DNA from: Morella rubra
Taxonomy: Eukaryota; Streptophyta; Magnoliopsida; Fagales; Myricaceae
Direction of reading: 5' to 3'
DNA length: 64,000 nt
Assembly (NCBI GenBank): GCA_003952965.2
Contig: CM025850.1
Coordinates: 279,551 to 343,550, forward strand
Position 1 is the first letter of the stretch, and each line of letters opens with the position of its first letter. This document shows positions 38,394 to 50,800 of the stretch, piece by piece. The notes beneath the pieces are model-generated. The model was given only the letters and a program-made list of their open reading frames with translations. It had not been told where the DNA came from and ran no database searches. A program made the position numbers and the translations under genes.

Positions 38394-39012
38394 TGAAGTG
38401 AGTCTATGCCTCTGTTCTATAGGGGATTCACAAGGCCTACAATGTTGAGATTTTTTGTGTAGGGTGATTCTTTATATTGTTCCATTGTATACTTGTCGTA
38501 CAGTCAATAGAGTACACTTGTTGTTTGACATCCTGTGGGTAGGGTAGGAAGAAATCCTCTCCCACTGAACTCTGTTTTTTCTTCACATGATATTAAAGAT
38601 CGAACCCGGCCAGAATTGTTTCATCGCCGGAAATTGTGGTCTTTCTCTCTCTCTGTCTCGCGTACAGCCCGTCGTCTCAGTCCGTCTTTCGCTCTCGCGC
38701 GTTCGCAGTCCGATGCTAGCCCATCAGCATTCTTTGCGGATTGGTCTACTGTTGAGTGAGAACCAGGGCGTTGAATCTCTTTTGCACTGACTTTGATGTG
38801 ACAACATTCAAGTACAGGATTTGACAACTAGACTAAACGCTCGCCCCTTAGTGACTCCTTTCGTATCCTATGGTGCCCTTCCCTTCGCCGGTTTATTCCT
38901 TCCTCGAGCAGAGCAGCAATGTGGCAGAACCGCTCCATTCTCGATTGCCTTCCCTCTTCCAAAAAAGTCTTCGTCGTCGTCCCCTGCTCGTTACGTATAC
39001 TTCACTCGCTCC

Positions 39013-39853
39013 GCTCACCTCTCTCGGTTCATTAATCCTTGTGCCATCATCTCTACTGACAGACACTATCCTATTCCTCCCGTGGTGACTTCTCAGAGCT
39101 CTGAAGAAGAATTCCGTTACATTGCAACATCCTTCCATAGATTGGAATCAGAGGGATGACGCTGTACTGACTTCGGAATATTCTCCAACTTCAGTTTAGC
39201 TTGTTGCACTCTGCCAGAAAGGTCTGAGAAATTATTTCAAGTCTTTCAGCCTCTTCTTAAGCCTGGTACAACATTTAAACATAGGCGTTCAAAACACATC
39301 TTCCATCCAGACTTCTTCCACTACCTGTAAGAAAGTGGGGTGATCCGCCAAAAAGTGAAAAAAGGTCGAAAGGTTTTCTCACCTGGGGCAGTTCAGCCAA
39401 TTTGATTATCATAGGGGATGGTCAAATACTCCAGCTGGCAGAAAAATGGCTTCAGACCCTGTGAATCTGCTCTCCACTCAGCATTAACAAGTGCTCTGTC
39501 TAGCTTCCTGAGAATCGGGCCTTCCTCCCTTCTGTTAGACCAAGAAAAGAATTGACCTCAAAATCGTAAGTCATAAAAATCTGCCTGGTTGATGCATTCA
39601 TCCAGAGAGTCCATCCAGCTTAGCCACTCATTCGAGCCCTCTACTCTCTCATCATGTCTTCTGATAGCATGAAAGTCCCTAACAACCAGCCAGGGACTAC
39701 CTCTAATGGTCGAGGCATAAGAGGATAGATCTGCCCAAAGCACTTCCCTTCTGCCATGACCATTATCCCCATACACAACTCAGACCATGCAGCCCCATGT
39801 ACTAGCAATGTATTGCACCTTACAATGTGGTCCGTTTGACTCAATAGAGAAAG
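39013..39853 (-). mobile_element. LINE fragment (copy A')
   Basis: Inverted duplicate of 26030-26870, with the same internal deletion and frame breaks. Confidence 0.85.
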
Positions 39854-40030
39854 CGAGACTGCATATGGGTTCTCTTCTTGACTTATTCTCATAGGTTTCA
39901 TAAAGGTAGAGGAGCACTGACCCTCTTTGCTCATGTCGAAGGTTGGGGAAAGATTGATTGACTTATTAAAGCAGATATTCTCAGTTGCGAAAAGAACATT
40001 GATCACGCTCTTTGAAACTCCACAATAGGA

Positions 40031-40309
40031 TTGCATATAGGTCAAGGTAATGATATGACTTCTGTAATATCATTCATAGCTGCTTTCTTAAGAACAGAGA
40101 TAAGAAGAGATAAGGAAGGTAAAGAGGTTGGTTCTTGTGTAAAAAGAAAGCCCAAGGCTGGTCTACGATCAGCTAATTTATTTATTTTACCTATTCACTA
40201 TTTCAATAATTTTCTAGAAAGAGAAAGACATCGATTCCTCTACGTCAGATATGCTGACGATTTGCTTTTTGCTGTCAAAAGAGGGAGGACGTTATACAGA
40301 TATGAATAG
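40031..40309 (+). pseudogene. Reverse-transcriptase fragment (copy A')
   Basis: Inverted duplicate of 25574-25852. The YADD codons lie at 40,250-40,261. Confidence 0.6.
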
Positions 40310-40589
40310 TTGACCCTGAAAACGATCCATATCCCATCCTCTTACCTTGCTGCTCATTCTCCGAAGCACGGAACCGAAAGCCTGATGCGGGGAAATGAAG
40401 GGACCCGCATACGTCGCTACATCGAAGGACCAAGTCATAGCCAAATGGTACATCCACAGCCGCCCATGGCTGATGAGGTAGATTCATCTGGCCGGGGGAC
40501 TAGCCAATCCAGTGGGGACAGCCAAGTGCTTCAAACTCCGGCCGTGGATAGCTAGATAACACCCACCAATTCCATTGCATTGCTACCAG

Positions 40590-41650
40590 CCCTATAGTGA
40601 GTTCCTTTTCCCGGATGGGCTGTCGGTCTAACATAGCTATCGCCTAGCTAGCGACCGAAGGAAGGAAATCATGAAGGAGTGTTACGACTCCAAATGGGCA
40701 GGACATCCGGGAGCTCACAGAACTTTGGCCTTAGTGGGGGATAGCTACTACACTACTGGCCAAAATTGCGGGATGATGTGGAGTCATATGTGCTGTCTTG
40801 TTTGCCAACAAGACGACGATTGAGCAAAAGCAACCTGGAGGGCTGTTAGAGCCCCTTCCTATTCAAGAGAGGCCTTGGGACAGTGTCTCAACGGACTTCA
40901 TTACGTCTTTGCCAAAGTCCGAGAGGTATGGCACTTTTCTTGTGGTGGTTGACAGGTTTACCAAGTATGCGACTTTCATTCCTGTCTCGACGGATTAGCT
41001 GAAGAAGTGGCCCAGACTCTTTCTAAAGCACATTGTTTGTGAAGTGCTGGGGATTGCCACGCTCCATCATTAGTGACAGAGATCCCCGCTTTACTGGGAG
41101 GTTTTGGACGGGGGTTCAGAGTGGAACTTTTCGACTCGCTTTCACACACAGACAGATGGCCAGACGAGACGGAAATAAAGGGTGAACGCTTTGCTAGAGC
41201 TCCACCTAAGGCTCAGTTTTCCTTTGCGGAGGAGCGAGTGAAGTATACGTAGCAGGGGAGTGAAGCAACGAATCATAGTTGGAATTGGCAACAGGACAAC
41301 AACCTCTTACTCCAGTAATGAGGGGATACACGGGAAAGAGTCCTGCAGCCTTTCAACTTGCTAAGGGATGGTAAGAGCTGGTGGACATAGCCCTTCCTAC
41401 CTCGACAAGGCCGCTAAGAAGCAGACAAGAAAAGGCGACCCATAGAATTCCAAGTTGAGGACTTAGAGTACTTGTGAAACTCCTACCACAACAATTCAAG
41501 TCCCTAAGTAAGATAAGGGGTTAATAAGAAGATATGATGGCCCCTTCCCAATAACAAAGAAGGTAGGAATAGTGTCCTATCAGGTGGAGCTTCCTCCGAG
41601 ACTCAAGATACATCCACCATGCTTGTATGTTTAAGCCTTCAACTTGTCTA
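40590..41650 (+). mobile_element. Ty3/gypsy integrase fossil, copy A'
   Basis: Inverted duplicate of the fossil at 24233-25293, carried along by the segmental triplication and not a separate insertion. Same parts and state. Confidence 0.85.
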
Positions 41651-42952
41651 CATTACATCTATTTCCCTGTCTCCGTATCTTATCTCTATAGCAACTTAAG
41701 TGGAAGCGAAGAAAAAGAATTCAATGCTTCGTACCAGATGTTTGTGAAAGAAAAGTCGTTCGGTCCGGCCGTGTAGTGGAGGAAGGATCGGGGACAAAGC
41801 ACACCTGCGCTTCGTGTTCTGGGACTATCGGGCGAGCGAAGAGATTGCCCTCCCACCGAAGAAATCCCTGGATCTCCTTCGGAGAAAATGAGTGAGAGTT
41901 CCCGTCAAATCTACTGCTTATTGCGAGCTTGAAATCCCACTCCCGAAAGAGATTGTTAAGTTTGTTATGGTTCCAGACCAACTCCGAGTGTCATCAGATT
42001 CAGACGAGATAGACTGGGCTTTAGAAGACTAAGAGTTCTTTCCTGATGGTGTATGAAATCATACTAGTCCCAGGCTTTCTTTTCTCCCACCCATGACAGG
42101 ATCGTTCTACGACCCTAGGGGATGACTGGCCCATTGATCCCGAGCCAGAACAGTTGTCATTGGAAGAACATCGTGAAGAAAGGATTCGAAGAGCAATTCT
42201 GACAGTCTCTTCGACAATGGCTTGAAGAGTCCGCCTCACTGAAGATGCTCAAATACAGGCCGAAGCCTTGGAGGTCGAACTTGTTACCCAAGATCCTCCT
42301 ACTGTGCATGAGGTGCAACTTTCTGCTGAAGAACCTGCTACCGAAGATGCAGCTCATTGCTGTGTAGTCACAGAGAATGTATGCTCTAAGTCTGAATCAA
42401 AAGACAAGGCGAACCTTACTCAACCTGAGGATTCCCGTCGGACCCTTCTCGCCCTGATGAACAAGAAGCTGTGGGTTAAGAGTCTAAAGAAGTACTGGAG
42501 GCTGGTAAAGGAAATGGCCCTTAGCCGGCTTCGACCACTGGAAAGAGGGGAAGGAAAGGATCGGGAATGCTTCCAAAAAAGGAAAGAAAGCTAGAATAAG
42601 ATGACGATCGCTCGTGCACCATCAATAATGGTATACACTTCACTACCTGAAAGAGAAAGCCAGTACTGGATGCAAGAGAGCAGGGAAACTAAATAAAGAC
42701 AAAGAAAGGTAACTTAGCCCATTAGAAGGCTAGCCTAATAGTTTACATCGCTCCTGCAAGAAAAAGAGGGACTTGAGACGGGAGGTCAGCAGTTAGACTC
42801 AGCTTAGCAAAAAGCGGTGAACCCGCCTAAGACCATACCGAAATGGTGATAGACCCAAAACCCCCTTCTACAACAACTCAACAAAAATAAAATGCACCTT
42901 AGCCATAGGCCAATGGGGCAGACAACCTGGGCCCTCAACGCTAACTCAAGGA

Positions 42953-42991
42953 AAAGGCTCGCGGATGTCCCGAAATCCGGATGGGACCATG
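42953..42991. other. 39-nt loop at the second turn-around (A' to A'')
   Basis: The arms pair base for base outward from 42,952/42,992. The loop contains ATGTCCCGAAATCCGGATG, which also occurs in the same orientation at the left edge of A (22,901-22,919) followed by a slightly different stretch. So this short piece marks both the outer left edge of the triplication and its inner hinge. Confidence 0.9.
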
Positions 42992-44293
42992 TCCTTGAGT
43001 TAGCGTTGAGGGCCCAGGTTGTCTGCCCCATTGGCCTATGGCTAAGGTGCATTTTATTTTTGTTGAGTTGTTGTAGAAGGGGGTTTTGGGTCTATCACCA
43101 TTTCGGTATGGTCTTAGGCGGGTTCACCGCTTTTTGCTAAGCTGAGTCTAACTGCTGACCTCCCGTCTCAAGTCCCTCTTTTTCTTGCAGGAGCGATGTA
43201 AACTATTAGGCTAGCCTTCTAATGGGCTAAGTTACCTTTCTTTGTCTTTATTTAGTTTCCCTGCTCTCTTGCATCCAGTACTGGCTTTCTCTTTCAGGTA
43301 GTGAAGTGTATACCATTATTGATGGTGCACGAGCGATCGTCATCTTATTCTAGCTTTCTTTCCTTTTTTGGAAGCATTCCCGATCCTTTCCTTCCCCTCT
43401 TTCCAGTGGTCGAAGCCGGCTAAGGGCCATTTCCTTTACCAGCCTCCAGTACTTCTTTAGACTCTTAACCCACAGCTTCTTGTTCATCAGGGCGAGAAGG
43501 GTCCGACGGGAATCCTCAGGTTGAGTAAGGTTCGCCTTGTCTTTTGATTCAGACTTAGAGCATACATTCTCTGTGACTACACAGCAATGAGCTGCATCTT
43601 CGGTAGCAGGTTCTTCAGCAGAAAGTTGCACCTCATGCACAGTAGGAGGATCTTGGGTAACAAGTTCGACCTCCAAGGCTTCGGCCTGTATTTGAGCATC
43701 TTCAGTGAGGCGGACTCTTCAAGCCATTGTCGAAGAGACTGTCAGAATTGCTCTTCGAATCCTTTCTTCACGATGTTCTTCCAATGACAACTGTTCTGGC
43801 TCGGGATCAATGGGCCAGTCATCCCCTAGGGTCGTAGAACGATCCTGTCATGGGTGGGAGAAAAGAAAGCCTGGGACTAGTATGATTTCATACACCATCA
43901 GGAAAGAACTCTTAGTCTTCTAAAGCCCAGTCTATCTCGTCTGAATCTGATGACACTCGGAGTTGGTCTGGAACCATAACAAACTTAACAATCTCTTTCG
44001 GGAGTGGGATTTCAAGCTCGCAATAAGCAGTAGATTTGACGGGAACTCTCACTCATTTTCTCCGAAGGAGATCCAGGGATTTCTTCGGTGGGAGGGCAAT
44101 CTCTTCGCTCGCCCGATAGTCCCAGAACACGAAGCGCAGGTGTGCTTTGTCCCCGATCCTTCCTCCACTACACGGCCGGACCGAACGACTTTTCTTTCAC
44201 AAACATCTGGTACGAAGCATTGAATTCTTTTTCTTCGCTTCCACTTAAGTTGCTATAGAGATAAGATACGGAGACAGGGAAATAGATGTAATG

Positions 44294-45354
44294 TAGACAA
44301 GTTGAAGGCTTAAACATACAAGCATGGTGGATGTATCTTGAGTCTCGGAGGAAGCTCCACCTGATAGGACACTATTCCTACCTTCTTTGTTATTGGGAAG
44401 GGGCCATCATATCTTCTTATTAACCCCTTATCTTACTTAGGGACTTGAATTGTTGTGGTAGGAGTTTCACAAGTACTCTAAGTCCTCAACTTGGAATTCT
44501 ATGGGTCGCCTTTTCTTGTCTGCTTCTTAGCGGCCTTGTCGAGGTAGGAAGGGCTATGTCCACCAGCTCTTACCATCCCTTAGCAAGTTGAAAGGCTGCA
44601 GGACTCTTTCCCGTGTATCCCCTCATTACTGGAGTAAGAGGTTGTTGTCCTGTTGCCAATTCCAACTATGATTCGTTGCTTCACTCCCCTGCTACGTATA
44701 CTTCACTCGCTCCTCCGCAAAGGAAAACTGAGCCTTAGGTGGAGCTCTAGCAAAGCGTTCACCCTTTATTTCCGTCTCGTCTGGCCATCTGTCTGTGTGT
44801 GAAAGCGAGTCGAAAAGTTCCACTCTGAACCCCCGTCCAAAACCTCCCAGTAAAGCGGGGATCTCTGTCACTAATGATGGAGCGTGGCAATCCCCAGCAC
44901 TTCACAAACAATGTGCTTTAGAAAGAGTCTGGGCCACTTCTTCAGCTAATCCGTCGAGACAGGAATGAAAGTCGCATACTTGGTAAACCTGTCAACCACC
45001 ACAAGAAAAGTGCCATACCTCTCGGACTTTGGCAAAGACGTAATGAAGTCCGTTGAGACACTGTCCCAAGGCCTCTCTTGAATAGGAAGGGGCTCTAACA
45101 GCCCTCCAGGTTGCTTTTGCTCAATCGTCGTCTTGTTGGCAAACAAGACAGCACATATGACTCCACATCATCCCGCAATTTTGGCCAGTAGTGTAGTAGC
45201 TATCCCCCACTAAGGCCAAAGTTCTGTGAGCTCCCGGATGTCCTGCCCATTTGGAGTCGTAACACTCCTTCATGATTTCCTTCCTTCGGTCGCTAGCTAG
45301 GCGATAGCTATGTTAGACCGACAGCCCATCCGGGAAAAGGAACTCACTATAGGG
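44294..45354 (-). mobile_element. Ty3/gypsy integrase fossil, copy A''
   Basis: Duplicate of 24233-25293 in the same orientation, in the third copy of the segment. Same parts and state. Confidence 0.85.
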
Positions 45355-45634
45355 CTGGTAGCAATGCAATGGAATTGGTGGGTGTTATCTAGCTATCCAC
45401 GGCCGGAGTTTGAAGCACTTGGCTGTCCCCACTGGATTGGCTAGTCCCCCGGCCAGATGAATCTACCTCATCAGCCATGGGCGGCTGTGGATGTACCATT
45501 TGGCTATGACTTGGTCCTTCGATGTAGCGACGTATGCGGGTCCCTTCATTTCCCCGCATCAGGCTTTCGGTTCCGTGCTTCGGAGAATGAGCAGCAAGGT
45601 AAGAGGATGGGATATGGATCGTTTTCAGGGTCAA

Positions 45635-45913
45635 CTATTCATATCTGTATAACGTCCTCCCTCTTTTGACAGCAAAAAGCAAATCGTCAGCATATCTGAC
45701 GTAGAGGAATCGATGTCTTTCTCTTTCTAGAAAATTATTGAAATAGTGAATAGGTAAAATAAATAAATTAGCTGATCGTAGACCAGCCTTGGGCTTTCTT
45801 TTTACACAAGAACCAACCTCTTTACCTTCCTTATCTCTTCTTATCTCTGTTCTTAAGAAAGCAGCTATGAATGATATTACAGAAGTCATATCATTACCTT
45901 GACCTATATGCAA
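45635..45913 (-). pseudogene. Reverse-transcriptase fragment (copy A'')
   Basis: Duplicate of 25574-25852 in the third copy of the segment. Confidence 0.6.
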
Positions 45914-46090
45914 TCCTATTGTGGAGTTTCAAAGAGCGTGATCAATGTTCTTTTCGCAACTGAGAATATCTGCTTTAATAAGTCAATCAATCTTTCCCCA
46001 ACCTTCGACATGAGCAAAGAGGGTCAGTGCTCCTCTACCTTTATGAAACCTATGAGAATAAGTCAAGAAGAGAACCCATATGCAGTCTCG

Positions 46091-46931
46091 CTTTCTCTAT
46101 TGAGTCAAACGGACCACATTGTAAGGTGCAATACATTGCTAGTACATGGGGCTGCATGGTCTGAGTTGTGTATGGGGATAATGGTCATGGCAGAAGGGAA
46201 GTGCTTTGGGCAGATCTATCCTCTTATGCCTCGACCATTAGAGGTAGTCCCTGGCTGGTTGTTAGGGACTTTCATGCTATCAGAAGACATGATGAGAGAG
46301 TAGAGGGCTCGAATGAGTGGCTAAGCTGGATGGACTCTCTGGATGAATGCATCAACCAGGCAGATTTTTATGACTTACGATTTTGAGGTCAATTCTTTTC
46401 TTGGTCTAACAGAAGGGAGGAAGGCCCGATTCTCAGGAAGCTAGACAGAGCACTTGTTAATGCTGAGTGGAGAGCAGATTCACAGGGTCTGAAGCCATTT
46501 TTCTGCCAGCTGGAGTATTTGACCATCCCCTATGATAATCAAATTGGCTGAACTGCCCCAGGTGAGAAAACCTTTCGACCTTTTTTCACTTTTTGGCGGA
46601 TCACCCCACTTTCTTACAGGTAGTGGAAGAAGTCTGGATGGAAGATGTGTTTTGAACGCCTATGTTTAAATGTTGTACCAGGCTTAAGAAGAGGCTGAAA
46701 GACTTGAAATAATTTCTCAGACCTTTCTGGCAGAGTGCAACAAGCTAAACTGAAGTTGGAGAATATTCCGAAGTCAGTACAGCGTCATCCCTCTGATTCC
46801 AATCTATGGAAGGATGTTGCAATGTAACGGAATTCTTCTTCAGAGCTCTGAGAAGTCACCACGGGAGGAATAGGATAGTGTCTGTCAGTAGAGATGATGG
46901 CACAAGGATTAATGAACCGAGAGAGGTGAGC
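46091..46931 (+). mobile_element. LINE fragment (copy A'')
   Basis: Duplicate of 26030-26870 in the third copy of the segment, with the same internal deletion and frame breaks. Confidence 0.85.
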
Positions 46932-47550
46932 GGAGCGAGTGAAGTATACGTAACGAGCAGGGGACGACGACGAAGACTTTTTTGGAAGAGGGAAGGCAAT
47001 CGAGAATGGAGCGGTTCTGCCACATTGCTGCTCTGCTCGAGGAAGGAATAAACCGGCGAAGGGAAGGGCACCATAGGATACGAAAGGAGTCACTAAGGGG
47101 CGAGCGTTTAGTCTAGTTGTCAAATCCTGTACTTGAATGTTGTCACATCAAAGTCAGTGCAAAAGAGATTCAACGCCCTGGTTCTCACTCAACAGTAGAC
47201 CAATCCGCAAAGAATGCTGATGGGCTAGCATCGGACTGCGAACGCGCGAGAGCGAAAGACGGACTGAGACGACGGGCTGTACGCGAGACAGAGAGAGAGA
47301 AAGACCACAATTTCCGGCGATGAAACAATTCTGGCCGGGTTCGATCTTTAATATCATGTGAAGAAAAAACAGAGTTCAGTGGGAGAGGATTTCTTCCTAC
47401 CCTACCCACAGGATGTCAAACAACAAGTGTACTCTATTGACTGTACGACAAGTATACAATGGAACAATATAAAGAATCACCCTACACAAAAAATCTCAAC
47501 ATTGTAGGCCTTGTGAATCCCCTATAGAACAGAGGCATAGACTCACTTCA

Positions 47551-47891
47551 GAGGACGGCGAGGAAGATGTGTCTCAGTTCAGAAGCATGGTTGGGAGTGT
47601 ATATAACCATCACACGACCCGACATTGCCTATGTTGTTGGAGTCGTGAGTCAATTCATGCAGAAGCCGACGAATGAGACATCTAGATTAGATGCTGCATA
47701 CAGAATCCTCAGATATCTGAAGAGTTCAAGCAAGGTCTTCTTTTCCAGATGACAGGAGATTCCGATGTGGGTAGGAGATGCGCAGGACAGGAAATCCATT
47801 GTATTGTCATTGGAGTCTATATCGTGGAAAAGCAAGAAGCAAGAGCTTGAAAGTCTTTGATCAAGGAAGGGCGAAATCAAGTGCTTTCGCT
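47551..47891 (+). mobile_element. Ty1/copia RT/RNase H fossil (copy A'')
   Basis: Duplicate of 27490-27830, part of the segmental triplication. Confidence 0.85.
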
Positions 47892-50800
47892 AAGGTTAGG
47901 GCGATTCCCAGCTGTAGTAGCTGTTCTCTTCCCTTAGCTCTGCCCGCCCGCGTGGCGGCGCTTGTTCTGCTTGTTACTGGCTCTCTTATCCTGCTTTGGA
48001 GCTTCTCTAGAGACAGTCTTTCTAAGTGGTCGGCGGGAAGGATGCTCATTGCCATCACCAAACTAGCTACCGAGCCGAGGGAAGACTTTTTTGCCTACGG
48101 GCCCGTATTTCGATCAATCCTTTAGATTCTGATGGCATCAACATGACATTAGACTTTTTCCTTAGAGAAGCGGGTGAAAGGCGGCAGGCAAAGCCATACA
48201 AATCCATAAGAGAGAGTCCGGTTTTCTTCCACGAATAGCGATTCCTATTCTGATAGCTAGGAGAGAAGAAGAGGGGCAACCTATATAAAGATTAAGGCGG
48301 ATATTATCTGCTGTTCTTGATGTCTATGAAAGCATGGGAGCTGTCTTCTCTTTGTAGTTTGTAGAGCAGGATGGCACAATGGGAGGTTCAGGAATCAAAG
48401 CCTTTGCCTTTCTCCTTGTTGTTAACTGTAGGGTGGTCGAAGATTAGTAGAATGCGTTAGAAGGCATTAAGGGTTATAAAGGAGAAAGCGGACTCACTTC
48501 ACGAGCTGTAAGCCCAGGGAAGCTCTTTCACCTTCTTAATAGATCAACTAACCTGGACCCCGTAGCTCACCTTTCAGTCGAGGAAGTCGGATCTACTATA
48601 TATAGTCTATCCTTCCCACCACCCGTCTTTCTGGCAATATCTCCGCAAGAGCTTCTCCCTATTAGATATATATTCCTATAGAAGCGAATCCTGATACAAG
48701 ATCCGAGCATGCGGGTCCTTTGGCTGGCTCTTTAGGATGGTTTAGCTATAGGAGACCGAGGTAGCCGTTGTTCCATCATCAAGGGCAAGTCTTCCTCATG
48801 GAAAGAGCATGAGCGTAGAACAAGGATTAATCCATAGAAAGAAGCCAAGAGAAGATAAACTAAGAGCATAACAGAGTGCAAACCCACTCGAGAGAGCCTA
48901 AGAAAGAGCTGAAAAGAGGCAGCCCTAGTGAAGACCTTTCATGGATGCCTACTTAAAAAATTATTAGAGTGCCCACTATCGGCTAAGCGGAAGGAAGTGA
49001 AGAAAGAAAAACTGACTGGACCAGCGGGAAAGGGTGATCGATCATAAGGAAGGCTTACGTCTTCATCTCTTGCTTCCAAGTGAGAGTCAGGAGGAAGAAA
49101 AAGACCAAGGGTTAAGATTCGTTCTCACAGAGAATTAGGGAGAAGAAAGAAGACCGTAGGACTCTGAAGTCAGGGATATGAGGCTCGGTCTACAGGCCTT
49201 ACGTCAAAGCCCGGGAACAGATGGGAAGTGCACCAACGCTCGGATATGAATTGGAACCCCCTCCGAAATTCGGTTAATACTATAATAGATTCCCAATCCC
49301 ATTCCACAATCTACGCTACGGGTCAGGGAGGCTAACCATATGAGGAGCCCTACCACTAGGACTTGTTCAAGCAACAAGTTGGTATGGCCCATTTCATACC
49401 TAATCCCATGGACATATCTGATCATTGAATGGGGGCCCTCCACAGGGATAGATACCCGAGTTAGGTATCAGTCCCACCTACCGATCATTAGTACAACGAC
49501 CTGTCATATCATATACCCCAGACGGCCTGATCAGATGTTTCGGTACCAATGCAGTTAGTCTAATGCATTCTGGACTGGATATGGCCCACCTATCTTCCGA
49601 GGTCACTAGTTTACACTTTCACCAACCTTTCTCATATCCGTTTTTTATGAGCAAGGGATAAAGGCCAGACAGTAATCAAGCTACTGACAATTGGATAGTA
49701 CCCCTTCCATCGGAGGATATACTGGGTGGAGAGTGACAAATATGAGAAAAGCCTACTTACTAGCCTCCGTGATAGGATACCACTTAGGCGGATGCTAGGG
49801 ATTGGTGAGTTAGGGCAGCGAGGGATGGTGTGACATGTCTGGTCATCGCATCGATGAGAACGATGGCCGATGATATCCGAGGAGATTAGGCACCGTCGGC
49901 TTTTTTACCTCAAAGTAAACTCGTGCTTTTCGTCGTCCTTCCCTATCTAGAGCTGGAACTTGACCAGAAAAACACTTTTTTTGATCCCATACTGACTGAC
50001 TTGTCTTCCTGTTGGTGGTTGTGAAAGTTCAGATTTCGAGCTTAAACAGCGGATAAGCGGATAACCTTCTCTTTATGGGGGAGTCTTTCAGGATCGATTC
50101 AAAGGGCCAGTGAAAGTACGCGGACGGAGAAATCCAACAAAACCACACCGTACCGGGCCAGTAGACCTTCTTTCTCTTAAAGGCTGTCTCCTGCCCCCAA
50201 CTAGCGAGCGGCTATAACCGATGGGCGCATGGCGACCACTACTCTACCCGAAAACTCGGGTTAAGTGGGGAACCTTCTCATCGTGTTAAGCTTGCGAGCC
50301 TGTCTGTGATAGGCCCAAGCGTCTCTTGTGCTTAATCTCGAGTCTATTCCAGTGAGAAGCTTCGCAATACCCTAACACTCCATAGGCGAAAGAAATCAAT
50401 AAGGATAGATATATAGATTACGCACATAGTGGTCTGGGCATTGATTTCATGTAGTGCGTACCACTGGCGGAAAGTGATTCGCTTAACACACTTGTTCGCT
50501 TGAATACAGTAGGTAGGGAAGGACAGGATATTACTCGTCGGTTCTATTCGGTGGTGGTGGCTTAGCTTTGAATTTCTTTCCACTCATTTTGGCTTTTTCC
50601 TTTTCTTATTCATGCTTGCTCCACTAGCCTCAAACTCCATTCCAATTTCGAATCGACCCGTTAGAGAAGGCTTTTCTGCTTAGCAGAACCCGATTCTCCG
50701 CTCAAAACATCTGATCTTCCGACTTAAACAACCGATTCCATTTCTATCCTTTTTTTTCTATGATCAATTCAATAAAGACTTCCTTCTCAACTGACAACCC

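Larger units (their letters stand above)
33082..42969 (-). repeat. Copy A' of the triplicated segment (inverted)
   Basis: Exact reverse complement of A over its interior. It starts as the complement of 32,801 and lacks the last 280 bp of A. It shares with A'' a form of the left end that A does not have. It ends at 42,945-42,967, which pairs with 22,926-22,948. Every fragment listed for A is present here on the opposite strand. Confidence 0.93.
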
